Shown: positions 44,382 to 52,057 of the stretch, piece after piece
Layout: the number at the start of each line of letters is the position of its first letter
Position numbering within the stretch: position 1 is the stretch's first letter
NCBI GenBank assembly: GCA_050247235.1
Contig: JBFWUN010000006.1
Coordinates: 51,870-115,869, forward strand
Direction of reading: 5' to 3'
DNA from: CAIKBL01 sp050247235
GTDB taxonomy: Bacteria; Pseudomonadota; Gammaproteobacteria; Ga0077536
Length of the DNA: 64,000 bases
Made by a program: the position numbers and the translations under genes
The notes under the pieces: generated by a model
The model's database searches: none
What the model saw: the letters and a program-made list of their open reading frames with translations, nothing else
What the model was told of the DNA's origin: nothing

Positions 44382-44918
44382 TCAGTGATCGAGACCCAAC
44401 TGCTGTTCCAGCCGCGCGCCGGCGCGGCGTGCGCGCTGCTGGATGAACGCACTCATCGCGATACCCGACAAGGCCGACACCATCCCGGCCATCGTCGGGA
44501 TCGTCGCCTTGGAGACGCCCGCCGCCATCGAACGCGGATTGCCGGACCCCGAGATTGCCATCACTTCGAATACTTCCACCATGCCGGTGACCGTGCCCAG
44601 CAGGCCGAGCAGCGGGCAGATCGCGACCAGGCTCTGGATCAGCGGCAGGTTGCGATTGAGCGCCTGCCGCGCGGACGACAGCCATTGCTCCCGGATCCGA
44701 TGCGCCTGCCAGGAGCGGCGTTCTGCGCGCGCTTCCCACGCGGCATGCATGCGGCGGAACAACGACCGGTATCCGAACCCCAGGTAAAGGAGCCGCTCGA
44801 AGATCAGTGCCCACATCACCAGCGTCATCAGGCCGATGGCCGTCAGCACCTGGCCGCCGAGTTCCAGGAAGTCCCGGACCTCGCCGAGCGTCGGGAACCG
44901 GTAGAAAAGTTGCTCCAC
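44382..44918 (-). CDS. exbB: MotA/TolQ/ExbB proton channel, short form
   Basis: A 178-residue ExbB-like protein with three membrane helices: LTAIGLMTLVMWALIFERLL, and a pair formed by CPLLGLLGTVTGMVEVF and the ISKATIPTMAGMVSAL-like stretch near the end. The short length is typical for the ExbB2 partner of TtpC. It follows the longer channel protein by nine bases. Confidence 0.9.
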   Translation of the reverse strand: MEQLFYRFPTLGEVRDFLELGGQVLTAIGLMTLVMWALIFERLLYLGFGYRSLFRRMHAAWEARAERRSWQAHRIREQWLSSARQALNRNLPLIQSLVAICPLLGLLGTVTGMVEVFEVMAISGSGNPRSMAAGVSKATIPTMAGMVSALSGIAMSAFIQQRARRAGARLEQQLGLDH

Positions 44919-44927
44919 GCGCTGGTC

Positions 44928-46331
44928 TCAAGCCGCCCGCCGCATGGCCTCGGCATGCCCCGCGAGCATGCCCGCCGCCTGCTCCTCGAGCACCTGCGTG
45001 AGCCGCTTGGCGCGGCTCGCCACCAGGGTATGCAGCAGCACCGTCGGGATGGCGACGCAAAGTCCCTGCACCGTGGTCACGAGCGCCTGCGAAATGCCGC
45101 CTGCCATGAGCTTGGGATCACCCGTCCCGAACAGCGTGATGGCCTGGAACGTGATGATCATGCCGGTGACGGTGCCGAGCAGACCGAGCAGCGGCGCGAC
45201 CACCGCGATGATTTTCAGCGGCATGAGCCAGCGCGTGAAGCGCGGCACCTCTTTCATGATCGCTTCGGACAGCTTGAGTTCCAGCACCTCGGTGTCGGCC
45301 TCCGGGTTCGCACGATATACCTGGGCGACCCGACCCAGCGGGTTGTTGCCCGGCGCGTCCAGCCGGCGCGCCTGCCGCGCCATCGACATGCCCGTAAAGC
45401 CCAGCACGAACAGCCGCTCCACGGTGATCAGCAGCGCCAGCACGCCCAGCGCCATCGTGACGTATCCCACCGGGCCGCCCTGGTCCATGCGTTCACGCAG
45501 CGACGGGCTCTGCACCAGCAGCGACAGGATCTGTCCGCGCGAGGGATCGAGCCCCATCGCGACGAGGCCGTCACGCGCCTGTTCGACGTTGGCGGCACTG
45601 GCGAGGAAACGGGCCTGCGGCTGGCGCGCGAGTTCGACCACACGGCCGGTCTCCGGCAGGAATTCCAGGTACTTGCCATCGGCGACCAGGTTGAACACGC
45701 CGACGCGTACGACATTCCGATCGGATTCCTTGCCGTCGGTGCCGACCACCTTGACCGGTACGCGCACCACCTTGCCGGACTCCGTCATCTCGCGCTGCAG
45801 TTCGAACCACAGCTGTTCAATCTCCTCGAGCGACGCCAGCCGGTTCGAGCCCCCCATCTTCTGCGCGAGATCCGCCAGGAACTGTGTGCGTTCCGGGAAC
45901 TGAACCTGGGTGAGCGAGTTTTCGAACTGCGCGCGCGTGTCGCCGGAGACCTGCTGCAGCACGCCGAAGAGTTCCTTCAACGATCCCAGCCGTTCGTTGA
46001 GCGCCTTCTCAAGTTCGACGATCTGGGTATCGTTGGCGGCGAACGCCGCTTCGAGGGACTGCGATCGCTGCTCCTCCGCGCTCCGTTCCCCTTTGACGGC
46101 CTCCATCATGCGCGCCTGCTCGCTGGCGGCAGCCTTGAACTCGGCGATGCGCCGGGCATTCTCGGCCGCGTCTGCCGCGCGCCCCGACTTGACCGTCGCG
46201 AGCAGCTTGTCCAGGTCCGCCGGCGCGGCTGCGAGCGCTGCCGGGACGGCCAGGCAGGCCACGAGCGCGAGACTGAAGGCTCTCGCCACGCGGCGCGCCA
46301 AGGCACCGGTACTGCCAGACCACGCGTTCAT
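44928..46331 (-). CDS. TtpC-type MotA/TolQ/ExbB protein with periplasmic N-domain
   Basis: A 467-residue protein. After a signal sequence (FSLALVACLAVPAALAAA) come about 230 residues of periplasmic coiled coil (LDKLLATVKSGRAADAAENARR, SLEAAFAANDTQIVELEKALNE) and a globular part, then a TolQ/ExbB membrane domain (VAPLLGLLGTVTGMIITFQ, LCVAIPTVLLHTLVASRAK). This is the layout of Vibrio TtpC, needed for TonB2 function. The ATG at 46331 overlaps the stop of the DUF3450 gene (ATGA), indicating translational coupling. Confidence 0.9.
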   Translation of the reverse strand: MNAWSGSTGALARRVARAFSLALVACLAVPAALAAAPADLDKLLATVKSGRAADAAENARRIAEFKAAASEQARMMEAVKGERSAEEQRSQSLEAAFAANDTQIVELEKALNERLGSLKELFGVLQQVSGDTRAQFENSLTQVQFPERTQFLADLAQKMGGSNRLASLEEIEQLWFELQREMTESGKVVRVPVKVVGTDGKESDRNVVRVGVFNLVADGKYLEFLPETGRVVELARQPQARFLASAANVEQARDGLVAMGLDPSRGQILSLLVQSPSLRERMDQGGPVGYVTMALGVLALLITVERLFVLGFTGMSMARQARRLDAPGNNPLGRVAQVYRANPEADTEVLELKLSEAIMKEVPRFTRWLMPLKIIAVVAPLLGLLGTVTGMIITFQAITLFGTGDPKLMAGGISQALVTTVQGLCVAIPTVLLHTLVASRAKRLTQVLEEQAAGMLAGHAEAMRRAA

Positions 46332-47098
46332 TTGCCCACCTCCGCGGGTGCTGCCACCGGCAGCATCAGAAGGTCCGGCGCCGCCTGCTTGCGCGCGATC
46401 GCGAGCCCCTGGGTGATCTGCGCCTTGTACTGCGCGGCCGGCAACGCCTCCCACGTGCGGGTGCGAGGATTCCACGCCCCCGCGCGATCGCCCCCGAGCG
46501 TCTGGTACACCAGCGTGACGCGCCCGAACCGCAGGAAGTCGACCTGCTGTGCAGCGCCATCGAGTTCGAGCGTGCCGCGGTACGCCTCGATGGTGCGCCC
46601 GTACTCGTTCTCTATCTGGAACGCTTCCATCACGCGGCGGAATTTCTCCGCGGCGGTCACGTCCGAGCGTTCCATCATCTCGCGCAGCGACGCGATCCGG
46701 CGTGTCCGCTCATCGACGAGGAACGGTGCGTCGAGCGCGATGAACGCCTCCAGTCCATCGATCATCCGGACCATCAGCGGCACGATCTGCCGCTCGATTA
46801 CCGACACCTTCTCGATGGACTCCGCCAGCGTCTGCAGTTCGGCCGCCTGGCTGTCGACCTGCTTCTGCAGCAGCGCGTTGTAGACCTTCAGACCATCCAC
46901 CACCTTCACGGCCGCCGCGAAGTCGGCAACGACATCGCGCCGCGCGTCATCCAGCTTGTCGACCGTCTGCTGCGCGGCAGCGTTCTCGTCGACCCTCTTC
47001 TCGCCTTCCTGCAGCACGGCATCCACCGCCATTGCGGGTGGTGACAGGAGTGCCGCCAGCAGGCACAGGCGCACCCGGCCTCCGGATTTCGGATCCAT
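46328..47098 (-). CDS. DUF3450 periplasmic protein of TonB operon
   Basis: A 256-residue protein with a short signal peptide (LCLLAALLSPPAMA) and a long coiled coil (about 30-110), then ERQIVPLMVRMIDGLEAFIALDAPFL, RIASLREMMERSDVTAAEKFRRVMEAFQIENEYGRT, and QVDFLRFGRVTLVYQTL, as in DUF3450 proteins. Its start at 47098 has AGGGGA nine bases upstream. First gene of the TonB unit. In the 260-base gap upstream no confident promoter was found. Confidence 0.88.
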   Translation of the reverse strand: MDPKSGGRVRLCLLAALLSPPAMAVDAVLQEGEKRVDENAAAQQTVDKLDDARRDVVADFAAAVKVVDGLKVYNALLQKQVDSQAAELQTLAESIEKVSVIERQIVPLMVRMIDGLEAFIALDAPFLVDERTRRIASLREMMERSDVTAAEKFRRVMEAFQIENEYGRTIEAYRGTLELDGAAQQVDFLRFGRVTLVYQTLGGDRAGAWNPRTRTWEALPAAQYKAQITQGLAIARKQAAPDLLMLPVAAPAEVGK

Positions 47099-47358
47099 CG
47101 TTAGAATTCCCCTTGACCAAACGGAGCCAGCCACGACTGGAGCACCACCGGACCGGGCAGATGTGAGCCCGTGGCAGACTCCCTGCACGCCCTGAAAATC
47201 CGGAGCGGGCCGTCGGTGACACGCCGCGCTGCCCCCCACCGCGGCATGCTCGGCGCGCCAGCCCTGCGCCGCCGCGCGTAGTGTAATGACTCGCCCCCGC
47301 GTTCACTATCACAAATCGGCAACCCTCCCGATCGTCGCGCCGGTCCGTTCCCCGGCGT

Positions 47359-47850
47359 TCAGATGCGATCGAGCGGCAATTCGGTCCGGTCGATGACCTT
47401 GCGCAGCACGAAGCTCGAATGCACGCCGGTCACCCCCTCGATACGGGTCAGGCGCCCGAGCAGGAACTCTTCGTAGTACGTCATGTCCGGCAGCACGGCC
47501 TTGAGCAGGTAGTCCGCGGACTGTCCGGTCACGATGCTGCATTCGATGACCTCGGGGAACTTCCTGACCTGCCGTTCGAAACTTTCGAAGCGTTCGGGCG
47601 TGTGGCGATCCATGCTGATGCTGATCATCGCGGTGATGTTCAGGCCGAGCCTCGCCTGGTTCAGCAGGGTGACATGGCGCGCGATGATCCCGGACTCCTC
47701 CAGCCGCTTGACCCGACGGGCGCACGGGGTCGGGGACAGTCCCACCTGCTCGGCGAGTTCGAGGTTCGTGATGCGCCCGTGTGACTGCATGATCGCGAGG
47801 ATGCGCTTGTCGAGGCGGTCCAGCTTGGGGGGTGGGCGGGTCGTGGCCAT
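47359..47850 (-). CDS. Lrp/AsnC family transcriptional regulator
   Basis: A 163-residue regulator. The N-terminal winged helix-turn-helix (LDKRILAIMQSHGRITNLELAEQVGLSPTPCARRVKRLEESG) binds DNA; the C-terminal RAM domain (about residues 75-155) binds amino acids and has the SADYLLKAVLPD and GVTGVHSSFVLRKV stretches. It is divergent from leuA, so it probably controls leuA and itself in response to leucine or a related amino acid. An inverted repeat lies 25 bases before its start codon. Confidence 0.92.
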   Translation of the reverse strand: MATTRPPPKLDRLDKRILAIMQSHGRITNLELAEQVGLSPTPCARRVKRLEESGIIARHVTLLNQARLGLNITAMISISMDRHTPERFESFERQVRKFPEVIECSIVTGQSADYLLKAVLPDMTYYEEFLLGRLTRIEGVTGVHSSFVLRKVIDRTELPLDRI

Positions 47851-47874
47851 CGGGGTGCTCCGGGACAGTTTTGA

Positions 47875-47892
47875 AGATAATAGTGATTATCT
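47875..47892. promoter_or_regulatory. Palindromic operator candidate for Lrp-type regulator
   Basis: AGATAAT and ATTATCT are a perfect 7-bp inverted repeat around AGTG, in the AT-rich divergent gap, 25 bases upstream of the regulator's ATG. AsnC/Lrp proteins bind AT-rich inverted repeats of about this size, so autoregulation is likely. Fur boxes share the GATAAT/ATTATC halves but with a different spacing. Confidence 0.5.
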
Positions 47893-47951
47893 CCAAATAA
47901 TGAATGTCCAGGAGCGATTTAGTGCCAGGACGTGGTTTCCGTAGAGCCAAT

Positions 47952-47985
47952 TTGACGATTATCACCCCGCGGCGTTGCCTATAAT
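47952..47985 (+). promoter_or_regulatory. Possible leuA promoter
   Basis: A consensus -10, TATAAT (47980-47985), lies 48 bases before the leuA ATG. TTGACG (47952-47957) is a good -35 hexamer but 22 bases away, so either an activator is needed or the true -35 is poorer and nearer. Confidence 0.5.
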
Positions 47986-48033
47986 GCCCGCCATCAATCA
48001 GATGTCGCGGCCGCGCCGCCAGGAAGGTTCACC

Positions 48034-49719
48034 ATGTCCAGCCGACCCGCTTTCGATCACCGCAAGTACCGACCTTTCGTGCCGCTCGCGATGCGCGACC
48101 GCACCTGGCCGGACCAGGTCATCACGGCCGCCCCGCGCTGGTGCTCGGTGGACCTGCGCGATGGCAACCAGGCGCTCATCGAGCCGATGAACGTCGCCCA
48201 GAAGCTCCAGCTTTTCAAGCTGCTCGTCGCCGTCGGCTTCAAGGAGATCGAGGTCGGATTCCCCGCGGCATCCCAACCGGACTTCGATTTCGTGCGCCAT
48301 CTCATCGAGCACGACCTGATCCCGGCCGATGTCACCGTGCAGGTGCTCACGCAGGCCCGCCCGGAGCTCATCGAACGCTCGTTCGAAGCGCTCGCCGGTG
48401 CGCGCCGCGCGATCATGCATCTCTACAACTCGACGTCCGTCGTGCAGCGCCGGGACGTCTTCGGGCTCGACCGTGACGGCATCACCCGCATCGCCACCGA
48501 TGGCGCCCGCCTCGTCCTCGAGTGCGCACGCCGTCACCCCGGCACCGAGTGGGTCTTCCAGTACTCGCCGGAGAGCTTCACCGGCACCGAGATCGAATAT
48601 GCCGTGGAGATCTGCAACGCCGTCACCGACGTCTGGCAACCTACCCCCGCGCGGCCGTGCATCCTGAACCTGCCGTCCACCGTCGAGATGGCGACGCCGA
48701 ACATCTACGCCGACCAGATCGAATGGTTCTGCCGCCACGTGAAACGCCGCGATTCCGTGATCGTGAGCCTCCACACGCACAACGATCGCGGCTGCGCGGT
48801 GGCGGCCGCGGAGCTCGCCGTGATGGCCGGGGCCCAGCGCGTGGAAGGCACCTTGCTCGGCAACGGCGAGCGCACCGGCAACATGGACATCGTGACGATG
48901 GCGATGAACCTCTACAGCCAGGGGATCGATCCCGCGCTCGACCTGTCGAACATGGACGAGATCATCCGCTGCGTGAAGGCCTGCACGCAGTTGCCGGTAC
49001 ATCCGCGGCATCCGTACGCCGGCGAACTCGTGTTCACCGCGTTCTCGGGCAGCCACCAGGATGCGATCAAGAAGTGCCTCGGGAAGCGCGCGCCGACGGA
49101 TCCGTGGGATGTGGCATACCTGCCGATCGACCCCACCGACATCGGCCGCACCTACCAGGAAGTGATCCGCATCAACAGCCAGTCCGGCAAGGGTGGTGTG
49201 GCCTACGTGCTCGAACAGCAGGCCGGGTTCGATCTGCCGCGGTGGCTGCAGATCGACTTCAGCGGGGTGATCCAGCAGCACGCCGAACAGACCGCGACCG
49301 AAGTGGACCCGCAGACGATCGTCGCGCTGTTCGAGGCGCAGTATCTCGCGCGCCGCGCGCCGCTCGAACTCGTGTCCTACCAGGTCACACGCGAGCAGGA
49401 CGAGGATCGCCTGCAGGCCACGCTGCGCGACGGCGCGGCGTCCGCCACGGTGCAGGGGCGCGCCTCGGGAGTGATCGGTGCGTTCGTCGCAGCGCTCGAA
49501 CAGCACTGCGGCATGCGGATCGTCGTCGTCGAGTACAGTGAACACACCCTGAGCGTCGGCGCGGGCGCGGATGCCGTCGCTTACGTCCAGCTGAACCTCG
49601 ACGGCCAGCGCTACTGCGGCGTCGGACGGAGCAGCGACATCATCGAGGCGTCGATCCGCGCGATCCTGAGTGCGGTGAACCAGAAGCTGGCTGGCGGCGC
49701 GGCACGCATCGCCGCCTGA
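48034..49719 (+). CDS. leuA: 2-isopropylmalate synthase
   Basis: A 561-residue long-form LeuA: condenses 2-ketoisovalerate and acetyl-CoA, the first committed step of leucine synthesis. The catalytic start is SVDLRDGNQALIEPM (Arg42, Asp43), and the metal-binding histidines are in SLHTHNDRGCAV. The C-terminal 130 residues form the leucine-binding regulatory domain (VVEYSEHTLSVGAGADAVAYVQL). AAGG precedes the ATG. Expected to be repressed through the neighbouring Lrp-type regulator and inhibited by leucine. Confidence 0.95.
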   Translation: MSSRPAFDHRKYRPFVPLAMRDRTWPDQVITAAPRWCSVDLRDGNQALIEPMNVAQKLQLFKLLVAVGFKEIEVGFPAASQPDFDFVRHLIEHDLIPADVTVQVLTQARPELIERSFEALAGARRAIMHLYNSTSVVQRRDVFGLDRDGITRIATDGARLVLECARRHPGTEWVFQYSPESFTGTEIEYAVEICNAVTDVWQPTPARPCILNLPSTVEMATPNIYADQIEWFCRHVKRRDSVIVSLHTHNDRGCAVAAAELAVMAGAQRVEGTLLGNGERTGNMDIVTMAMNLYSQGIDPALDLSNMDEIIRCVKACTQLPVHPRHPYAGELVFTAFSGSHQDAIKKCLGKRAPTDPWDVAYLPIDPTDIGRTYQEVIRINSQSGKGGVAYVLEQQAGFDLPRWLQIDFSGVIQQHAEQTATEVDPQTIVALFEAQYLARRAPLELVSYQVTREQDEDRLQATLRDGAASATVQGRASGVIGAFVAALEQHCGMRIVVVEYSEHTLSVGAGADAVAYVQLNLDGQRYCGVGRSSDIIEASIRAILSAVNQKLAGGAARIAA

Positions 49720-49769
49720 GCCCGGGCTCGGGGGCACGCGCGGCGCGACGCCCGGGCCGGACCGCCGGG

Positions 49770-49811
49770 CAAGTCCGGGACCACGGCATCCATGTCGCGG
49801 TCCCGGACTTG
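49770..49811 (+). terminator. leuA terminator hairpin
   Basis: A perfect 13-bp inverted repeat (CAAGTCCGGGACC / GGTCCCGGACTTG) with a 16-base loop, followed directly by TTT, begins 50 bases after the leuA stop codon. Confidence 0.7.
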
Positions 49812-49871
49812 TTTCGCGTCACATCCGGCCCCAACTGGAATTCTCCATCACCGAGGTTCGGGAGCTCCCGC

Positions 49872-51953
49872 GTGACCGACGAAAATCCCCTGCTCATCCG
49901 TGCCGGCCTCCCGGCGTTCGACCGCATCGAGCCCGGCCACGTGGCCCCGGCCATCGACGCACTCCTCGCGCGCTGCCGTGCGATCGTCGCGGCGGTCGAA
50001 CGGGCCGAGGAAGTGAGCTGGCAGGCGCTGATGGTGCCGCTGGAAGAAATCGATCTCCTGTTCGAGTACGGCTGGGCGCCCATCGGGCATCTCCTCGGCG
50101 TCGCCAACTCGGACGCGCTGCGGACCGCGCACGACGCCGTGCTACCCGCGGTGGTGCAGTTCGGTCTCGAGTTCCGGCAGAGCGAGATCCTCTACCGTAA
50201 GCTGCGCCAGCTGAAAGACTCCCCGGCCTGGGGAACGTTCGAGAACGCGCAGCGCCGGATCGTCGAACGTACGCTGCAGGTGGCCGAGCTCTCGGGCATC
50301 ACGCTCCAGGGCGCCGCACGCACGCGCTTCAACGAAATCGAAACCACGCTGTCCCAGCTCGCCACCCGGTTCTCGAACCAGCTGCTCGATGCGACCAAGG
50401 CGTGGTGGCTCGACCTCGACGATCCCGCCGCGGTCGCGGGCCTGCCGGACACGCTGCGGCGGATGACCGCGACGGCCTGGAGTCACGCGGAGGAACACCG
50501 CAACCGGCCGCCCGCAAGCCCCGAGACGGGCCCGTGGCGCATCACGCTCGATGCCCCGTGCTTCGGACCGTTCATGGAGCACTGCCGCGACCGCAGTCTG
50601 CGCGAACGCGTGTACCGCGCCTTCATTGCCCGCGCCGCCAGCGCGCCGCACGACAATACGCCGCTCGTCACCGGGATCCTGCAGCTCCGGCGCGAGAAGG
50701 CGCGCCTGCTCGGCTACCGGTCCTATGCGGAAGTAAGTCTCGCCCAGAAGATGGCCGGCACCGTCGACGCGGTCGATGCGATGCACGCGCGCCTGCTCGC
50801 GGCGGCCCTCCCGGCGGCCGAGCGCGAACTCGCGGAGCTCACCCGTTTCGCCCGCGCGCGGGGACACACCGGCGACCTCGCCCACTGGGATGTCGCATTC
50901 TGGGCGGAACGGATGCGCGAGGAGAAATACGCCTTTACGGACGAGGAGCTGCGGCCGTATTTCTCGCTGGATCGCGTGCTGGATGGGCTGTTCGAGCTGT
51001 GCCAGCGCCTGTTCGGGATCCGCGTCCGCGCAGCGCACGACCACGCGCCGCGCTGGCACCCGGACGTGCGCTTCTACGAAATCGACGACGAGTGCGGCCG
51101 TCACGTCGCAAGCTTCTATCTGGACCCGTATTCGCGCCCGCAGAACAAGCGCGGCGGCGCATGGATGAACGATTGCATCCAGCGCACCGTTACCGCAGAT
51201 GGCGTGCGCCTGCCCGTCGCCCATCTCGTCTGCAACGGCACTCCGCCGACCGGCGACGTGCCGTCGCTGATGACCTTCCGCGAAGTCGAAACGCTGTTCC
51301 ACGAATTCGGCCACGGGCTGCAGCACATGCTGACCACCGTCGGCTTCCGTGACGCCGCCGGGATCGCGGGTGTCGAGTGGGACGCGGTTGAGCTGCCGAG
51401 CCAGTTCATGGAGAACTGGTGTCTGCATCGGCCGACCTTGATGGGCATGGCGCTGCACTACCAGAGCGGCACCCCGCTGCCGGATGCGCTGTTCGAGAAG
51501 CTGCGCGCGGCCAAGACTTACCGCGCGGCCTCCGCGATGCTGCGTCAGCTGCAGTTCGGCATGACCGACATGGCGCTGCATCACGACTACGATCCGGCAG
51601 GCGCGGAGTCCCCGTTCGATGTCGAGCGCCGGATCGCCGCCCGCACCAGCCTGCTGCCACCGTTGCCCGAGAACCGCTTCCTGTGTTCGTTCTCGCACAT
51701 CTTCGCGGGCGGCTATTCCGCCGGCTACTACAGCTACAAGTGGGCGGAGGTGCTGAGTGCCGACGCATTCTCCGCGTTCGAGGACGCCAACCTGGACGAC
51801 GCCGCCGCGGTGGCGGCCACCGGGCATCGCTTCCGCGACACCGTGCTCGCACAGGGCGGCAGCCGGCATCCGCTCGAAGTGTTCCGGGAGTTCCGCGGCC
51901 GCGATCCGGATCCCGCCGCGCTGCTGCGCCATCACGGGCTGCTCGCCGCGTAA
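49872..51953 (+). CDS. prlC: M3 family oligopeptidase A
   Basis: A 693-residue zinc metallopeptidase close to E. coli oligopeptidase A. The zinc site is FHEFGHGLQHML (477-481 HEFGH) with the third ligand Glu in AVELPSQFMENW; NKRGGAWMNDCI and SHIFAGGYSAGYYSYKWAEVL are near-invariant in the family. Degrades short peptides, including cleaved signal peptides, in the cytoplasm. The start is a GTG at 49872 with GGGAG before it; an ATG at 49809 lies inside the leuA terminator and is unlikely. Confidence 0.94.
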   Translation: MTDENPLLIRAGLPAFDRIEPGHVAPAIDALLARCRAIVAAVERAEEVSWQALMVPLEEIDLLFEYGWAPIGHLLGVANSDALRTAHDAVLPAVVQFGLEFRQSEILYRKLRQLKDSPAWGTFENAQRRIVERTLQVAELSGITLQGAARTRFNEIETTLSQLATRFSNQLLDATKAWWLDLDDPAAVAGLPDTLRRMTATAWSHAEEHRNRPPASPETGPWRITLDAPCFGPFMEHCRDRSLRERVYRAFIARAASAPHDNTPLVTGILQLRREKARLLGYRSYAEVSLAQKMAGTVDAVDAMHARLLAAALPAAERELAELTRFARARGHTGDLAHWDVAFWAERMREEKYAFTDEELRPYFSLDRVLDGLFELCQRLFGIRVRAAHDHAPRWHPDVRFYEIDDECGRHVASFYLDPYSRPQNKRGGAWMNDCIQRTVTADGVRLPVAHLVCNGTPPTGDVPSLMTFREVETLFHEFGHGLQHMLTTVGFRDAAGIAGVEWDAVELPSQFMENWCLHRPTLMGMALHYQSGTPLPDALFEKLRAAKTYRAASAMLRQLQFGMTDMALHHDYDPAGAESPFDVERRIAARTSLLPPLPENRFLCSFSHIFAGGYSAGYYSYKWAEVLSADAFSAFEDANLDDAAAVAATGHRFRDTVLAQGGSRHPLEVFREFRGRDPDPAALLRHHGLLAA

Positions 51954-52057
51954 CCGCCGCCCCGCCCACTTCTCAGGCAGACCGGCAGACGTCATGCTGG
52001 GCATGACCCGCGTGACGCAATCTGCGCTGTGTCACACCTTCTCCGGAGGGATCCGCC

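Noticed and set aside
47875..47892. Fur box
   Set aside because: The half-sites GATAAT/ATTATC fit, but the spacer of four bases does not match the Fur consensus, and the position before an Lrp gene favours Lrp-type binding.
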